42,806 nucleotides of DNA. It comes from an uncultured Ruminococcus sp. (GTDB taxonomy: Bacteria > Bacillota > Clostridia > Oscillospirales > Acutalibacteraceae). Below are positions 7,674-15,627 of this stretch, one piece after another; positions within the stretch are counted from its first letter, which is position 1, and each line of letters starts with the position of its first letter. The position numbers and the translations under genes were made by a program. The stretch spans positions 1 through 42,806 of the forward strand of contig CACZYC010000018.1 in NCBI GenBank assembly GCA_902785365.1, written 5' to 3'. A model generated the notes under the pieces. The model saw only the letters and a program-made list of their open reading frames with translations. It did no database searches and was not told the DNA's origin.

Positions 7674-8189
7674 ATGCCTGTTCAGATTATCCGAAATGAT
7701 ATAACAAAAATTAAATGTGACGCTATAATAAACGCCGCGAATACTACATTGCTCGGCGGCGGAGGCGTTGACGGCGCTATTCACAGAGCTGCCGGTCCCG
7801 ATTTGTTGCGAGAATGCAGAGAACTGGGAGGCTGCAAGACGGGTGAGGCAAAAATCACAAACGCGTATAATCTCCCCTGTAAGTATGTTATTCATACGGT
7901 TGGACCTATCTGGAGAGGAGGATGCAATCACAAGGAAGAAAAACTGATTGCATGCTACAGAAACTCTCTTGAGCTCGCAAAGCAGAGTCATTGCGGTACG
8001 GTTGCTTTTCCGCTGATCTCGGCGGGCGTGTACGGTTATCAGAAAAAACAAGCGCTGCAAATAGCGGTAAATGAAATATGTAATTTTTTATCAGCAAACG
8101 AAATGAATGTATTTATTGTATTGTTTGACAATGATATCTTCAGCTTAAGCAAAGAGCTTTACGGAGAATTGTTAAACAATGGAAAGTGA
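7674..8189 (+). CDS. Macrodomain protein, probable O-acetyl-ADP-ribose deacetylase
   Basis: This 171-residue single-domain protein has the full macrodomain signature: 'IRNDITKIKCDAIINAANTT' region at the N-terminus, then 'LGGGGVDGAIHRAAGPDL', 'CKTGEAKITNAYNL' and 'VIHTVGPIW', and 'AFPLISAGVYGY' later. In the YmdB/MacroD group this fold binds ADP-ribose and hydrolyses O-acetyl-ADP-ribose or removes ADP-ribose from proteins. The Asn of 'INAAN' and the Gly-rich loop that form the active site are present. The length is typical. It has a good ribosome site (GAGGAGATGAG) and is followed 17 bases later by the exonuclease gene, so the two are probably co-transcribed. Confidence 0.92.
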   Translation: MPVQIIRNDITKIKCDAIINAANTTLLGGGGVDGAIHRAAGPDLLRECRELGGCKTGEAKITNAYNLPCKYVIHTVGPIWRGGCNHKEEKLIACYRNSLELAKQSHCGTVAFPLISAGVYGYQKKQALQIAVNEICNFLSANEMNVFIVLFDNDIFSLSKELYGELLNNGK

Positions 8190-8206
8190 AGATTCAGGAG
8201 GCTATT

Positions 8207-8743
8207 ATGTCGCGATTTATCGCGTTTGACGTTGAAACGCCGAACTATTATAACAACAGAATGAGCGCTATCGGAATCACCGTCATTGAGGACGGCGCTA
8301 TTGTCGATGAGTTTTATTCGCTCGTAAATCCCGAGCAGCGGTTCGACGCTTTCAATATAGATTTAACGGGAATCGACGAGGAAATGGTTGCGAACGCGCC
8401 GAAATTTCCTCAGCTTTGGAAAGAGATAGAGCCGATTATGTCGAGCGGACTGCTCGTCGCGCACAACGCGGTATTCGATATGAATGTTCTGAAAAAATGC
8501 CTGCGCGATTATCGGATAAACTGGAAGCCCTACGCGCGCTACACCTGCACCGTGCAGCTTGGCAGGAGGCTTTACCCCGGTATGAGCCACAGGCTGAATG
8601 ATGACTGCGAACGCTTAGGCATCAGCCTGAACCACCATCAGGCGGACAGCGACAGCCGCGCCTGCGCCGAGATACTTTTGCGCTATCTGAAACAGGGCGC
8701 CGACATAAGGCAATACATAAGAACCTGTTCGTTTAATAAGTAG
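8207..8743 (+). CDS. DEDDh 3'-5' exonuclease, DnaQ/polymerase III epsilon-like
   Basis: The protein has 178 residues. The start at the ATG 8207 is preferred over an upstream in-frame GTG at 8186 because CAGGAGG ends 4 bases before it and 'MSRFIAFDVET' is the usual N-terminus. Exonuclease motifs are complete: Exo I 'FDVETPN', Exo II 'AHNAVFDMNVL', and Exo III 'HHQADSDSRA' with the His and Asp of the DEDDh class. The family removes nucleotides from 3' ends; stand-alone copies act in repair or RNA/DNA trimming rather than replication. It follows the macrodomain gene by 17 bases. There is no extra BRCT or helicase domain. Confidence 0.92.
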   Translation: MSRFIAFDVETPNYYNNRMSAIGITVIEDGAIVDEFYSLVNPEQRFDAFNIDLTGIDEEMVANAPKFPQLWKEIEPIMSSGLLVAHNAVFDMNVLKKCLRDYRINWKPYARYTCTVQLGRRLYPGMSHRLNDDCERLGISLNHHQADSDSRACAEILLRYLKQGADIRQYIRTCSFNK

Positions 8744-8792
8744 AATTTAAAAGTCTGAAAGCTATTAGATGTAGTTCTCAGCCTTAATTATT

Positions 8793-8945
8793 TTAATAAT
8801 TTTCATTAGTAAGCCTTTGTTTTGGCCCATCGACAGTTTCCGCGTTTTTTGAATGTACAACCATATGGCAATTAGGACAAAACGGAATCAAATCACGCGT
8901 ACCATCTATCTTATAGTTTTTGCCGATTTCGCTGATTGGCTTAAC
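8793..8945 (-). pseudogene. C-terminal relic of an HNH endonuclease
   Basis: The minus-strand frame reads 'VKPISEIGKNYKIDG', then 'DLIPFCPNCHMVVHS', and stops at 8793. 'P-x-C-P-x-C-H-x-x-x-H' with the preceding 'KPISEIG' is the end of the McrA-like HNH fold in which the zinc ligands and the final His sit. There is an in-frame stop just upstream (about 8950) and no start codon, so only about 50 codons survive. It is a gene fragment, not an expressed enzyme. Confidence 0.65.
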
Positions 8946-8962
8946 TATATAAAAAAATCAAA

Positions 8963-8991
8963 TGAACTTGTGCGAATTTTGCACAAGTTCA
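8963..8991 (-). terminator. Hairpin with a T-tract on the minus strand
   Basis: TGAACTTGTGC (8963-8973) pairs with GCACAAGTTCA (8981-8991). On the minus strand it is followed after a few bases by seven T residues (8951-8957). It would stop minus-strand transcription entering the HNH relic. Confidence 0.45.
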
Positions 8992-9095
8992 AATTGCATA
9001 TACTTACTTTATTCCAAACAAGGAAAGGTATGCTGTAAAGAAGTTTGGATTATTGATTTTACCAACTGGTTTATTGTATAATTTTTGATTTGTTT

Positions 9096-9124
9096 TCGTT
9101 TTTGTGCAATAACAGACATAAAAG
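9096..9124 (+). repeat. Copy 2 of the 29-base interspersed repeat
   Basis: It matches 2174-2202 at 28 of 29 positions. A 'TACTTACTTTATTCCAAACA' block lies about 90 bases upstream (9002-9021), paralleling the arrangement near 2024-2044 and resembling 5279-5298. Confidence 0.6.
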
Positions 9125-9155
9125 CAACAGAAAGCAGCGAAACGTTACAGAACCT

Positions 9156-9239
9156 TTAGCTCAAATGGCGCAACAATCGAGCCAGACCTGTATTGGTCAG
9201 TACGTCCTTGAAATTTTCGCCAACGTTATCGAGCTCCAT
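9156..9239 (-). pseudogene. Possible 3' relic of a STAS-domain gene
   Basis: On the minus strand an ATG at 9239 opens 27 codons ('MELDNVGENFKDVLTNTGLA', then 'RLLRHLS' and a stop). The 'N-x-x-F-x-x-V-L-x-x-T-G-L-x-x-L-L' pattern resembles the last helix and strand of STAS domains, compare 'VKEVFELTGFSRLF' at 23437. It has no ribosome site and lies right behind the terminator of the subtilisin gene. The assignment is tentative. Confidence 0.3.
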
Positions 9240-9243
9240 ACCT

Positions 9244-9277
9244 AAAAAAGCCCGCTCGTTTTCACCGAGCGGACTTT
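9244..9277 (-). terminator. Terminator of the subtilisin gene
   Basis: CCGCTCG (9252-9258) pairs with CGAGCGG (9266-9272). On the minus strand the stem is followed by six T residues (9244-9249). It starts 13 bases after the stop codon of the gene. Confidence 0.75.
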
Positions 9278-9284
9278 GTTTCGT

Positions 9285-12200
9285 TTATTTAACTTTGACT
9301 TTCAGTTTTAACGGCACGCCGTTGACCATGATTTTCAGAGTTGTCGAGCCCTTTTTCAAGCCCTTTACCTTGATTGTCGAGGCGGTGTTCTTTGAGAGCA
9401 CCTTAGCGTTTTTTGTGTTGGTATAGGTGTTCTTAACGCTCTTTGCTTTGCCTATAATCTTAACCGTCTTGATCTTACCTTTGCTGACGGTAATGCTGCT
9501 TTTTGAGAGCTTCGGCGAAGAAGTCACCTTAACCTTGCAGGTGAGCTTTTCGCCGCTTTTGAGCTTAGCCGTGACTGTAACCGTGCCCTTTTTGAGCGCC
9601 GTCACGGTACCGTCGGAAACCTTTGCGACCGCTTTGTTTGAGGACGTCCATATCTTTACATCGCCGTCCTTTACCTTTAACGCGGCTGTGGATCCCGCCT
9701 TGAGGCTCAGGCTCGTTTTGTTGAGTTTGGGAGCCTTTTCGGGAGGAAGCTCCTTGCCGCTGCCGATCGGCAGTGAAACGAGATTATAGCCCGGCACGTC
9801 GTCCAAAGCAAGCATATTTGTGACGTAGAATCCGTCGGCGGTTGACGCTCCGCTCCTGAAGCAGGCGTCGGAGATTCCGTCATAGCACGAGTAATAAAGC
9901 GGACTGAGCTTTTCGCCGTCGAAAAGCATCGTATCGCCGTATCCGTCGACGCTGACGCCTGCGATAATGATACCGTCCTTCGAGGTTCCGAGCGCGGGAA
10001 TCGTAAGGTCGTTTTTACCGAGCTTGTTTGACGCTAAAATTCTGAATGTCCTCGGCATCTTAAAGTCGAGCACGCTCCATTTTTCGCCGTCAAACTTCAG
10101 AATATCGTCCGACAAAGCGTAGTCATCGATGAACTCGCCTTTATCCTTTGGCTCACCGAGCCCCATAAATCCGTACAGAGCGCCGTTCCACTCGATAAAA
10201 CTCATATAGAGATATCCTTTTTCGGCAGGCAGCATAGCGGATTCTTTTTCAATCCTTCCCTCCGAAGGATTAAAGGAGTACACTGTTCTCGACAACCCGT
10301 TCTCAGCCTTTTCAGCCTGACTCTCTTCCGACCAGTCGCCAAAGCCGCCGATAAAGTAGATTTTTCCGTTGTATACCGCCTTGCTTATTCCGCTGATTTC
10401 ACTGTTTTCATTGATTTTGCTGCTGACAATTTCCGACTGGGTTTTATCACAGAGCGAGAACGTCCAGCTCGGAGAATCGGAAGTAATATCGCAGCGCGCC
10501 AGGATAGCGGGAACGCTCATACTCGCCACCTTCATCGAGAACCATTCGTAAACGTAACCGTCGCAGTATACCGGGTTTACAAGGAAGGTTATGGATGGCT
10601 TGCTGTTGTATCTATCAAATTCCGAAAGTCCCAACTCCTTATTGTAGAAATCGGACTTTAACATGGCGGACACCATTCCCGCGTTTTCAAGCTCTTCCAA
10701 CTTGCCGTTGATAAGCTTGTAGAAATCGCCGTACGGATTAGACGCGTAAAGATCCCTTCCGTCGGAGAACAGATTTAATGCGGCGAACTGTTCATTTACC
10801 GTCGCGGTGGGCTCTATCACTTGAGTATACGCTTTTTCACCCTTAGTGACAAAGAATTTGCCCGACGCTGATCCTCCGTCCGAGGCGGTCGCCTCAAAAC
10901 TCAGATAGCTTCCGACAAGTCCGTCGGCGTTATGTATGGTAATCACATCATCTTCCCACACGGCGTAGGGTGACGAAGCGGATTTCGTCTGACCGATTTC
11001 AATCGGCTCAGACTCACCCGATATTCTTTTTACCGTCAGCTTGCCCGCGTTATTCTCGTTTTTAAAGTTGTCGCCGATAAGCTTGACTTTAATGTCGGAG
11101 AGGTCTGTCACGTCCGCTTTTGCTTCCCTTATGACGGGCGCGGAATTTGTAATATTGTCAAAGTCGATATATCCGCCTGTAGAGCACAGGTCGGACAGCT
11201 CGGAAGTTTTTGTTACCATTGAGAACAGAGTGTTCTTCACCTGCAGAGCTGAATACTCGGGGTGTGTTGCGGCAATCAGCGCCGCGGCTCCCGTAACCAC
11301 CGGAGTCGCCATTGATGTACCTGACATAATGTCGTAGAAATCACCGGGTACGTCGTTATCGTCGTATGTTGTTCTGCTGACAGCTAAAGAGTCGATATAA
11401 AATGAAATGCTGTCCACGTCATATTCGGCATCGCTTAACGTAAAGCGCAGTCCGAGTCCGTAGTCTTTGCCTTCAACATCGCTGTATGCGGCGAGGTTTT
11501 TGCCGTAGAAGTGGCGCTGAACGCCCTGTCCCCTCTTCATAACCTCATAGGATGTTACACCCACGCCTTCGTCGTTTAATTCAGCCGTACCTTCGCCGTC
11601 AACTATGACGTCGCCGAATGTGAGCAGTCCGTTCATATATTCGCCGTCGTTAAATTTCCATTCGCAAATGGTTGAAGCGTAGCTGTTTTTCTCGGTCGCC
11701 GCCGTGTCCTTATCGTAAGGGAAGTACAGGTAGCAGTCGGATTCGAAACCGTCCGGGTTCTCCTTTAGTCCGCTCAAAGTCCATTTCAGCGTTCCCGCCT
11801 TTTTGGAATCGTTAAAGGAGTGCTCTGACACAGTCTCCAGAGTAGAGGTAATTCCCTCGGGGACTTTGACCTCAGCCGCGCCGAACGCGTCTACTCCCTC
11901 ATAGTCGCTTACTCCGTCGTCGCCGAGAACAGGCGTTACCTTTCCCTCGCCGTCGGGCTTAATGTCGGGTGTGAACTCGCCGTAGCAGAGAGTGTCCTCG
12001 GGCAGAGCTTCCGCCGACTGGATACACGGCAGATAACTTTTATAGCTAACGGTTGAAAGTACGTTTGTACCGGGCGCGAACAGGTCGGTAGAGGCGCGTC
12101 CGTAGCAGGAGTATGCCGCTTTTGTGCCGTCCTCGTTGGCGGAATCAACCGTAACTGTATAGTCATTGGTTGTGTTGGCGGGTACGAATGAGTCAAGGTC

Positions 12201-13379
12201 GTTGTCCTTGTCGTCGTTGCCCGACGCGATAATGTTGATAACGCCCAGCTCGCCGAGCTCGGTGAAGTAGGTGTCGAGCATACCCGAGGTAATGCCTCCG
12301 CTTATGCCCCACGAGTTATTCGTCGCGACGATATTTACGCCGCGTTCCTTCGCCTTCTTCACATAAGCGAGAGCTCCGATGGAGGCGAATGTGGTTGACG
12401 CATTGACAGGGTTTCCTTCACGGTCAACTCCCGGGTCGCCGATGACCTTGAGCATCATAACCTTTACGCCCGCTTTGCCTGCTACGCCCGCGACGCCGAC
12501 TTCATTATCCGCCTGGGCGGCTATTATGCCTGCGCAGTGAGTTCCGTGACCGTCATTATCGACGGGGTTATCGGAATTAGTGACAAAGTCGTAGCCGTAA
12601 TCTCCGCTGAGACCGATATCACCCGGATTGTGCCACAGCACATCCGCAAGATCCTCGTGGTAGTCGTCAATACCCGTATCCAGAAGCGCTACGACCGTCT
12701 CCTCATTTTCGGACATTGACTCCTTGTACTCCTGCCAGCCCGTCGGAGCGTTGATACTGATTTGCTTGTCCTTAAAGCCTCTTGTATTCGCGGGCTTTTC
12801 ACTTTCGGTATTCTTTGAATCCTGTCCGTAGAGCTGATAGGAATAGGACGCGTAAGCGTCGTTCAGGCTGTAATCAACCGACGATAATTCGGTATAATAG
12901 TTGGGTTCGACAAATGAGATATCGTCATTTGAGGAAAGCAACTCTATCATTTCCGCGGTGGAGTATCTGTCCGACGACACCAAGCTGACATCGGGACCGT
13001 CCGCTGTCTGACTGTCGTCAAAGAGCACTGTGTCCTTGATAACAAAATTATCGCCCAGACTTTCCGATAAAATTTCCTTCTGTGACGCGACGGTTGCGGC
13101 CGCCGCTGTTTCGGTGTCGGTGGCTTCCATAGACGAGCCGAAATCGTCAGCTACGTCATCCATAGCCCTGACTGTTTTCAGCGTCCTGCGGTTTGAAGCT
13201 TTCAGCTCAAGGCTGCCGTTTTTGAACATAACGAGAACCTCGCCCTCGGCGTAGGTTCCGTCCTTGAGAGCGTCGGAGCCGCTTTCATCATCCGCGGCAA
13301 ACGCGCTTGGAACAACCGATAGCAACATCATAGCGCATAACAGAAGCGCTAAAAAGCTTTTTGATAAATGTCTGATCAC
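9285..13379 (-). CDS. Large secreted subtilisin-like serine protease (S8) with C-terminal Ig-like domain
   Basis: The protein has 1364 residues, a GTG start with AGGAGG 8 bases upstream, and a clear signal peptide (residues 1-29, 'LLLCAMMLLSVVPSAFA'). A propeptide-like region ('GEVLVMFKNG', 46-55, to about 165) precedes the S8 domain. The catalytic residues are D234 ('LLDTG'), H278 ('DGHGTH') and S689 ('SGTSMATP'), with oxyanion N388 ('ASGND'). About 200-240 residues are inserted between the 'FAPGT' motif (434-438) and the serine, far more than normal, with a beta-rich look. After residue 760 comes an IPT-like segment, then a propeller-like region (about 830-1190), a Big_2-type Ig domain and a Lys-rich tail ending 'KLKVKVK'. 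There is no sortase or dockerin motif, so it is presumably released or held by the basic tail. Role inferred: extracellular proteolysis. Confidence 0.93.
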   Translation of the reverse strand: MIRHLSKSFLALLLCAMMLLSVVPSAFAADDESGSDALKDGTYAEGEVLVMFKNGSLELKASNRRTLKTVRAMDDVADDFGSSMEATDTETAAAATVASQKEILSESLGDNFVIKDTVLFDDSQTADGPDVSLVSSDRYSTAEMIELLSSNDDISFVEPNYYTELSSVDYSLNDAYASYSYQLYGQDSKNTESEKPANTRGFKDKQISINAPTGWQEYKESMSENEETVVALLDTGIDDYHEDLADVLWHNPGDIGLSGDYGYDFVTNSDNPVDNDGHGTHCAGIIAAQADNEVGVAGVAGKAGVKVMMLKVIGDPGVDREGNPVNASTTFASIGALAYVKKAKERGVNIVATNNSWGISGGITSGMLDTYFTELGELGVINIIASGNDDKDNDLDSFVPANTTNDYTVTVDSANEDGTKAAYSCYGRASTDLFAPGTNVLSTVSYKSYLPCIQSAEALPEDTLCYGEFTPDIKPDGEGKVTPVLGDDGVSDYEGVDAFGAAEVKVPEGITSTLETVSEHSFNDSKKAGTLKWTLSGLKENPDGFESDCYLYFPYDKDTAATEKNSYASTICEWKFNDGEYMNGLLTFGDVIVDGEGTAELNDEGVGVTSYEVMKRGQGVQRHFYGKNLAAYSDVEGKDYGLGLRFTLSDAEYDVDSISFYIDSLAVSRTTYDDNDVPGDFYDIMSGTSMATPVVTGAAALIAATHPEYSALQVKNTLFSMVTKTSELSDLCSTGGYIDFDNITNSAPVIREAKADVTDLSDIKVKLIGDNFKNENNAGKLTVKRISGESEPIEIGQTKSASSPYAVWEDDVITIHNADGLVGSYLSFEATASDGGSASGKFFVTKGEKAYTQVIEPTATVNEQFAALNLFSDGRDLYASNPYGDFYKLINGKLEELENAGMVSAMLKSDFYNKELGLSEFDRYNSKPSITFLVNPVYCDGYVYEWFSMKVASMSVPAILARCDITSDSPSWTFSLCDKTQSEIVSSKINENSEISGISKAVYNGKIYFIGGFGDWSEESQAEKAENGLSRTVYSFNPSEGRIEKESAMLPAEKGYLYMSFIEWNGALYGFMGLGEPKDKGEFIDDYALSDDILKFDGEKWSVLDFKMPRTFRILASNKLGKNDLTIPALGTSKDGIIIAGVSVDGYGDTMLFDGEKLSPLYYSCYDGISDACFRSGASTADGFYVTNMLALDDVPGYNLVSLPIGSGKELPPEKAPKLNKTSLSLKAGSTAALKVKDGDVKIWTSSNKAVAKVSDGTVTALKKGTVTVTAKLKSGEKLTCKVKVTSSPKLSKSSITVSKGKIKTVKIIGKAKSVKNTYTNTKNAKVLSKNTASTIKVKGLKKGSTTLKIMVNGVPLKLKVKVK

Positions 13380-13507
13380 AATCGTACCTCCTGACTGTTT
13401 TTATACTTTTATAATAACAAAAACCAATCAAAAAATAAAGAGTTTTTCAAAAAGGGCAGTCTTTTTTGTGTTTATACGCTGTTTTGTAAGATTTCGGCGC
13501 AAAAAAT

Positions 13508-13550
13508 CCCTGTCGGAAAGGTTTAAATCAGCCTTCCGACAGGGAGTTTT
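13508..13550. terminator. Strong bidirectional hairpin
   Basis: CCCTGTCGGAAAGG (13508-13521) pairs with CCTTCCGACAGGG (13532-13544), followed by a T-rich stretch. On the plus strand nothing intact ends here; on the minus strand it follows the dehydrogenase relic at 13561-13740. Confidence 0.7.
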
Positions 13551-13560
13551 TAGTTTTTTA

Positions 13561-13740
13561 TCAAGCTATTATATCACTTTTGTATATAATCGGGGTGTAG
13601 GAATACAAGAGTAAACTCGGGTTCGTCTCGTCATCGGCATTGACAAGCGAGGTATAAACGATCTGCTTTACGCCCGCTGCCTTTGCCGCGTCAACTGCGT
13701 TGCGGTGCGCGGCCTGACGCTTAGGACCGACAAACGGCAT
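13561..13740 (-). pseudogene. Relic of an NmrA-like NAD(P)-binding protein
   Basis: The 59-codon minus-strand frame starts 'MPFVGPKRQAAHRNAVDAAK' and continues 'AAGVKQIVYTSLVNADDE', which matches the segment of NmrA/quinone-oxidoreductase-2 type proteins where helix 4 leads into the 'YTS' strand. The Rossmann N-terminus and the whole C-terminal half are missing, and the last 20 codons look random. It has no ribosome site. It is a gene fragment left between two transcription units. Confidence 0.6.
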
Positions 13741-13775
13741 GGAAAAATTTAAACTTTTTTAAAAATCTCTGATAT

Positions 13776-13810
13776 TTGCAAAGAAGTTGCAAAGATTGAC
13801 CTGATATACT
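13776..13810 (+). promoter_or_regulatory. Extended -10 promoter with a phased direct repeat
   Basis: TGATATACT at 13802-13810 is an extended -10 element. No good -35 lies 17 bases upstream. Instead TTGCAAAGA occurs twice, at 13776-13784 and 13787-13795, 11 bases apart (one helical turn). Such phased direct repeats over the -35 region usually bind a transcription activator. It would drive the secreted protein gene that follows. Confidence 0.4.
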
Positions 13811-13956
13811 TTAGTCACAGTCAAGGGAAAAACAAATCCGACGACCAAAACAACATTTTAAAAGGAGAAACAAAAATGAAAAACTTATTCAAATCAAACA
13901 CAAACACATTAACAAAAACAAACAAAACAAATTTAATTCAAAAAGGAGAGATTACA

Positions 13957-15438
13957 ATGAAAAACACAAGAACAAAAAAACACAACTTTAAAACAAGATT
14001 AATCGCGGCAGCCTTATCGGCAATTACGGTTTTCTCAGTAGGAGCAATGTCATTCAGCACCGCATCGGTAACGGTAAGCGCGGCAACCGCAGAAGAAACA
14101 GGTAAGAAAATAGGAATTGACGCGGCGGACGCCGCATTCGACGCCATCGGAGATTTGTTCCCGGGCGCAAACATTTTAGTCTCCCCCTTCAAGTCTTTAT
14201 TCCATTCAGGTGTGGACGATAAGGACCCCATGGAGATCATAGACGAAAAGCTGGATCAGATTGACAACAAGCTCGATCAGCTCGACGCAAAGGTCAATGA
14301 GCTTAACGAAAACATCAACAAGAACACCGCATGGATGGCGCAGAAGGTACAGAACACAGCCGATTTGAGCGAGCTCCGCGGAGAATTCAAAGGACTTAGT
14401 TCCCAGCTTGTAAAGTTTGTCAAGGACATCAAGGCTGTAGAAACAAACAGTAAATTCAACAAGAGCCAGAAGATTATGCGTCTTGCAGCTCTGACAGAAA
14501 CAACAAGATACGACAATATTACAACATACGTTTACAATATTATGAAGTCAATGGACGGCACAGATCCCGCATATGTTGATATGTTCAAGGCTCTCTATAC
14601 AAAGGAAGCCATCAACTCCATGTTCGCGAGAGAAGCCTACAGAGCGGTTCTCCCCACTGCGGAAGCTCTTATGACGCAGTACGTATCCGCGGTAGCTCTT
14701 ATGCAGGAGTGCCAGACGGCAGTCAAGGCGGTTTCCCAGTTCACCGAAACAAACATCAATGAGCTCAATACGGCACATGACCTCACCCTCTATGACACTT
14801 TCGACCAGTACAGACATTCTTTTGATGACGATGACGCTTCTATTGCCCTGATCGCGGCAGCTAACGGAGCAAAGAAATTCCAGACAAAGTACGACAGACC
14901 TGTATACATCAACAAGAACGCCAACACAGCAGGCAGAGAAGTACGCCTGGATTACAATCAAGGTCGCCGTTATGTATGGGATAATGACTACAACGATCAT
15001 CTTGACGTCGAAGGCAAGGTTAAGGAAAATGCTCTGACTATCAAAGAGCTTACAGCGATTGCCGATCACGTCCGCACAAAATTCCCCACAAGAAGCATGT
15101 ATGAATATCTGACAACCGATATGCGCATAAAAGCAAATGTGACAGGTGACTGCTACATCATCCTCAGCGACAAGGTAAACATCAGCAAAACAAGAAATTC
15201 CAAGATAGACAAATCCTTCAACGGCGGCGTATATAAATGCTGTGGTTATGACAGAGTAGGTACCGTCAAGGCCATCCGCATGGGTGACAGAAACAAGGCA
15301 GTTGTTGACCTCAAGCTCTTCAGCTATCAGCAGTGGGATGACGAGTGGCTGAAATCAATACTCGGAACCTATTATGAAGTCGGAATCAGCGAATATAAAT
15401 TATTCAAAGTAAAGATGGTCAGAGTATACAACGCATAA
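13957..15438 (+). CDS. Secreted protein of unknown family with an N-terminal coiled coil
   Basis: From the ATG at 13957 the product has 493 residues; an in-frame ATG at 13876 would add 27 polar residues. Both starts have ribosome sites (AAAGGAG). The later start is preferred because it gives a normal signal peptide ('FKTRLIAAALSAITVFSVGA' region, cleavage near 'VSA-AT', about residue 43). The mature part opens with an Ala-rich amphipathic stretch and 'LFPGANILVSPFKSLF', then heptads of Ile/Leu ('IDEKLDQIDNKLDQLDAKV') at about 92-123, a helical middle to about 260, and a beta-rich C-terminal third with 'VTGDCYIILSDKVNIS'. There is no catalytic motif, cell-wall motif or dockerin. The helical hairpin-plus-beta layout resembles pore-forming toxins in outline only; I do not recognise a family. 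It stands alone between a promoter and a terminator. Confidence 0.75.
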   Translation: MKNTRTKKHNFKTRLIAAALSAITVFSVGAMSFSTASVTVSAATAEETGKKIGIDAADAAFDAIGDLFPGANILVSPFKSLFHSGVDDKDPMEIIDEKLDQIDNKLDQLDAKVNELNENINKNTAWMAQKVQNTADLSELRGEFKGLSSQLVKFVKDIKAVETNSKFNKSQKIMRLAALTETTRYDNITTYVYNIMKSMDGTDPAYVDMFKALYTKEAINSMFAREAYRAVLPTAEALMTQYVSAVALMQECQTAVKAVSQFTETNINELNTAHDLTLYDTFDQYRHSFDDDDASIALIAAANGAKKFQTKYDRPVYINKNANTAGREVRLDYNQGRRYVWDNDYNDHLDVEGKVKENALTIKELTAIADHVRTKFPTRSMYEYLTTDMRIKANVTGDCYIILSDKVNISKTRNSKIDKSFNGGVYKCCGYDRVGTVKAIRMGDRNKAVVDLKLFSYQQWDDEWLKSILGTYYEVGISEYKLFKVKMVRVYNA

Positions 15439-15470
15439 TACAATCTGATACAAATTGATAAACCGTAGCC

Positions 15471-15500
15471 CCGCCCTGCCGAAGTTCGGCAGGGCGGAAT
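15471..15500 (+). terminator. GC-rich hairpin after the secreted protein gene
   Basis: CCGCCCTGCCGAA (15471-15483) is the reverse complement of 15485-15497. The following AATTTATT is only moderately T-rich. It begins 33 bases after the stop codon. Confidence 0.65.
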
Positions 15501-15627
15501 TTATTCGTCAAAAGGCGCTCTTTATTATGGACATTTTTCCGTTTTTTTGCTATCATAATTGCAAATACCAATCGGAATTTACCGAGCAGCTTTGCAATAT
15601 AATTTGATAAAAAGGACATAAAATCAT

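Noticed and set aside
7446..8060. 204-codon minus-strand frame opposite the microprotein and macrodomain genes
   Set aside because: It lies entirely antisense to two well-supported genes and has no motif or ribosome site.
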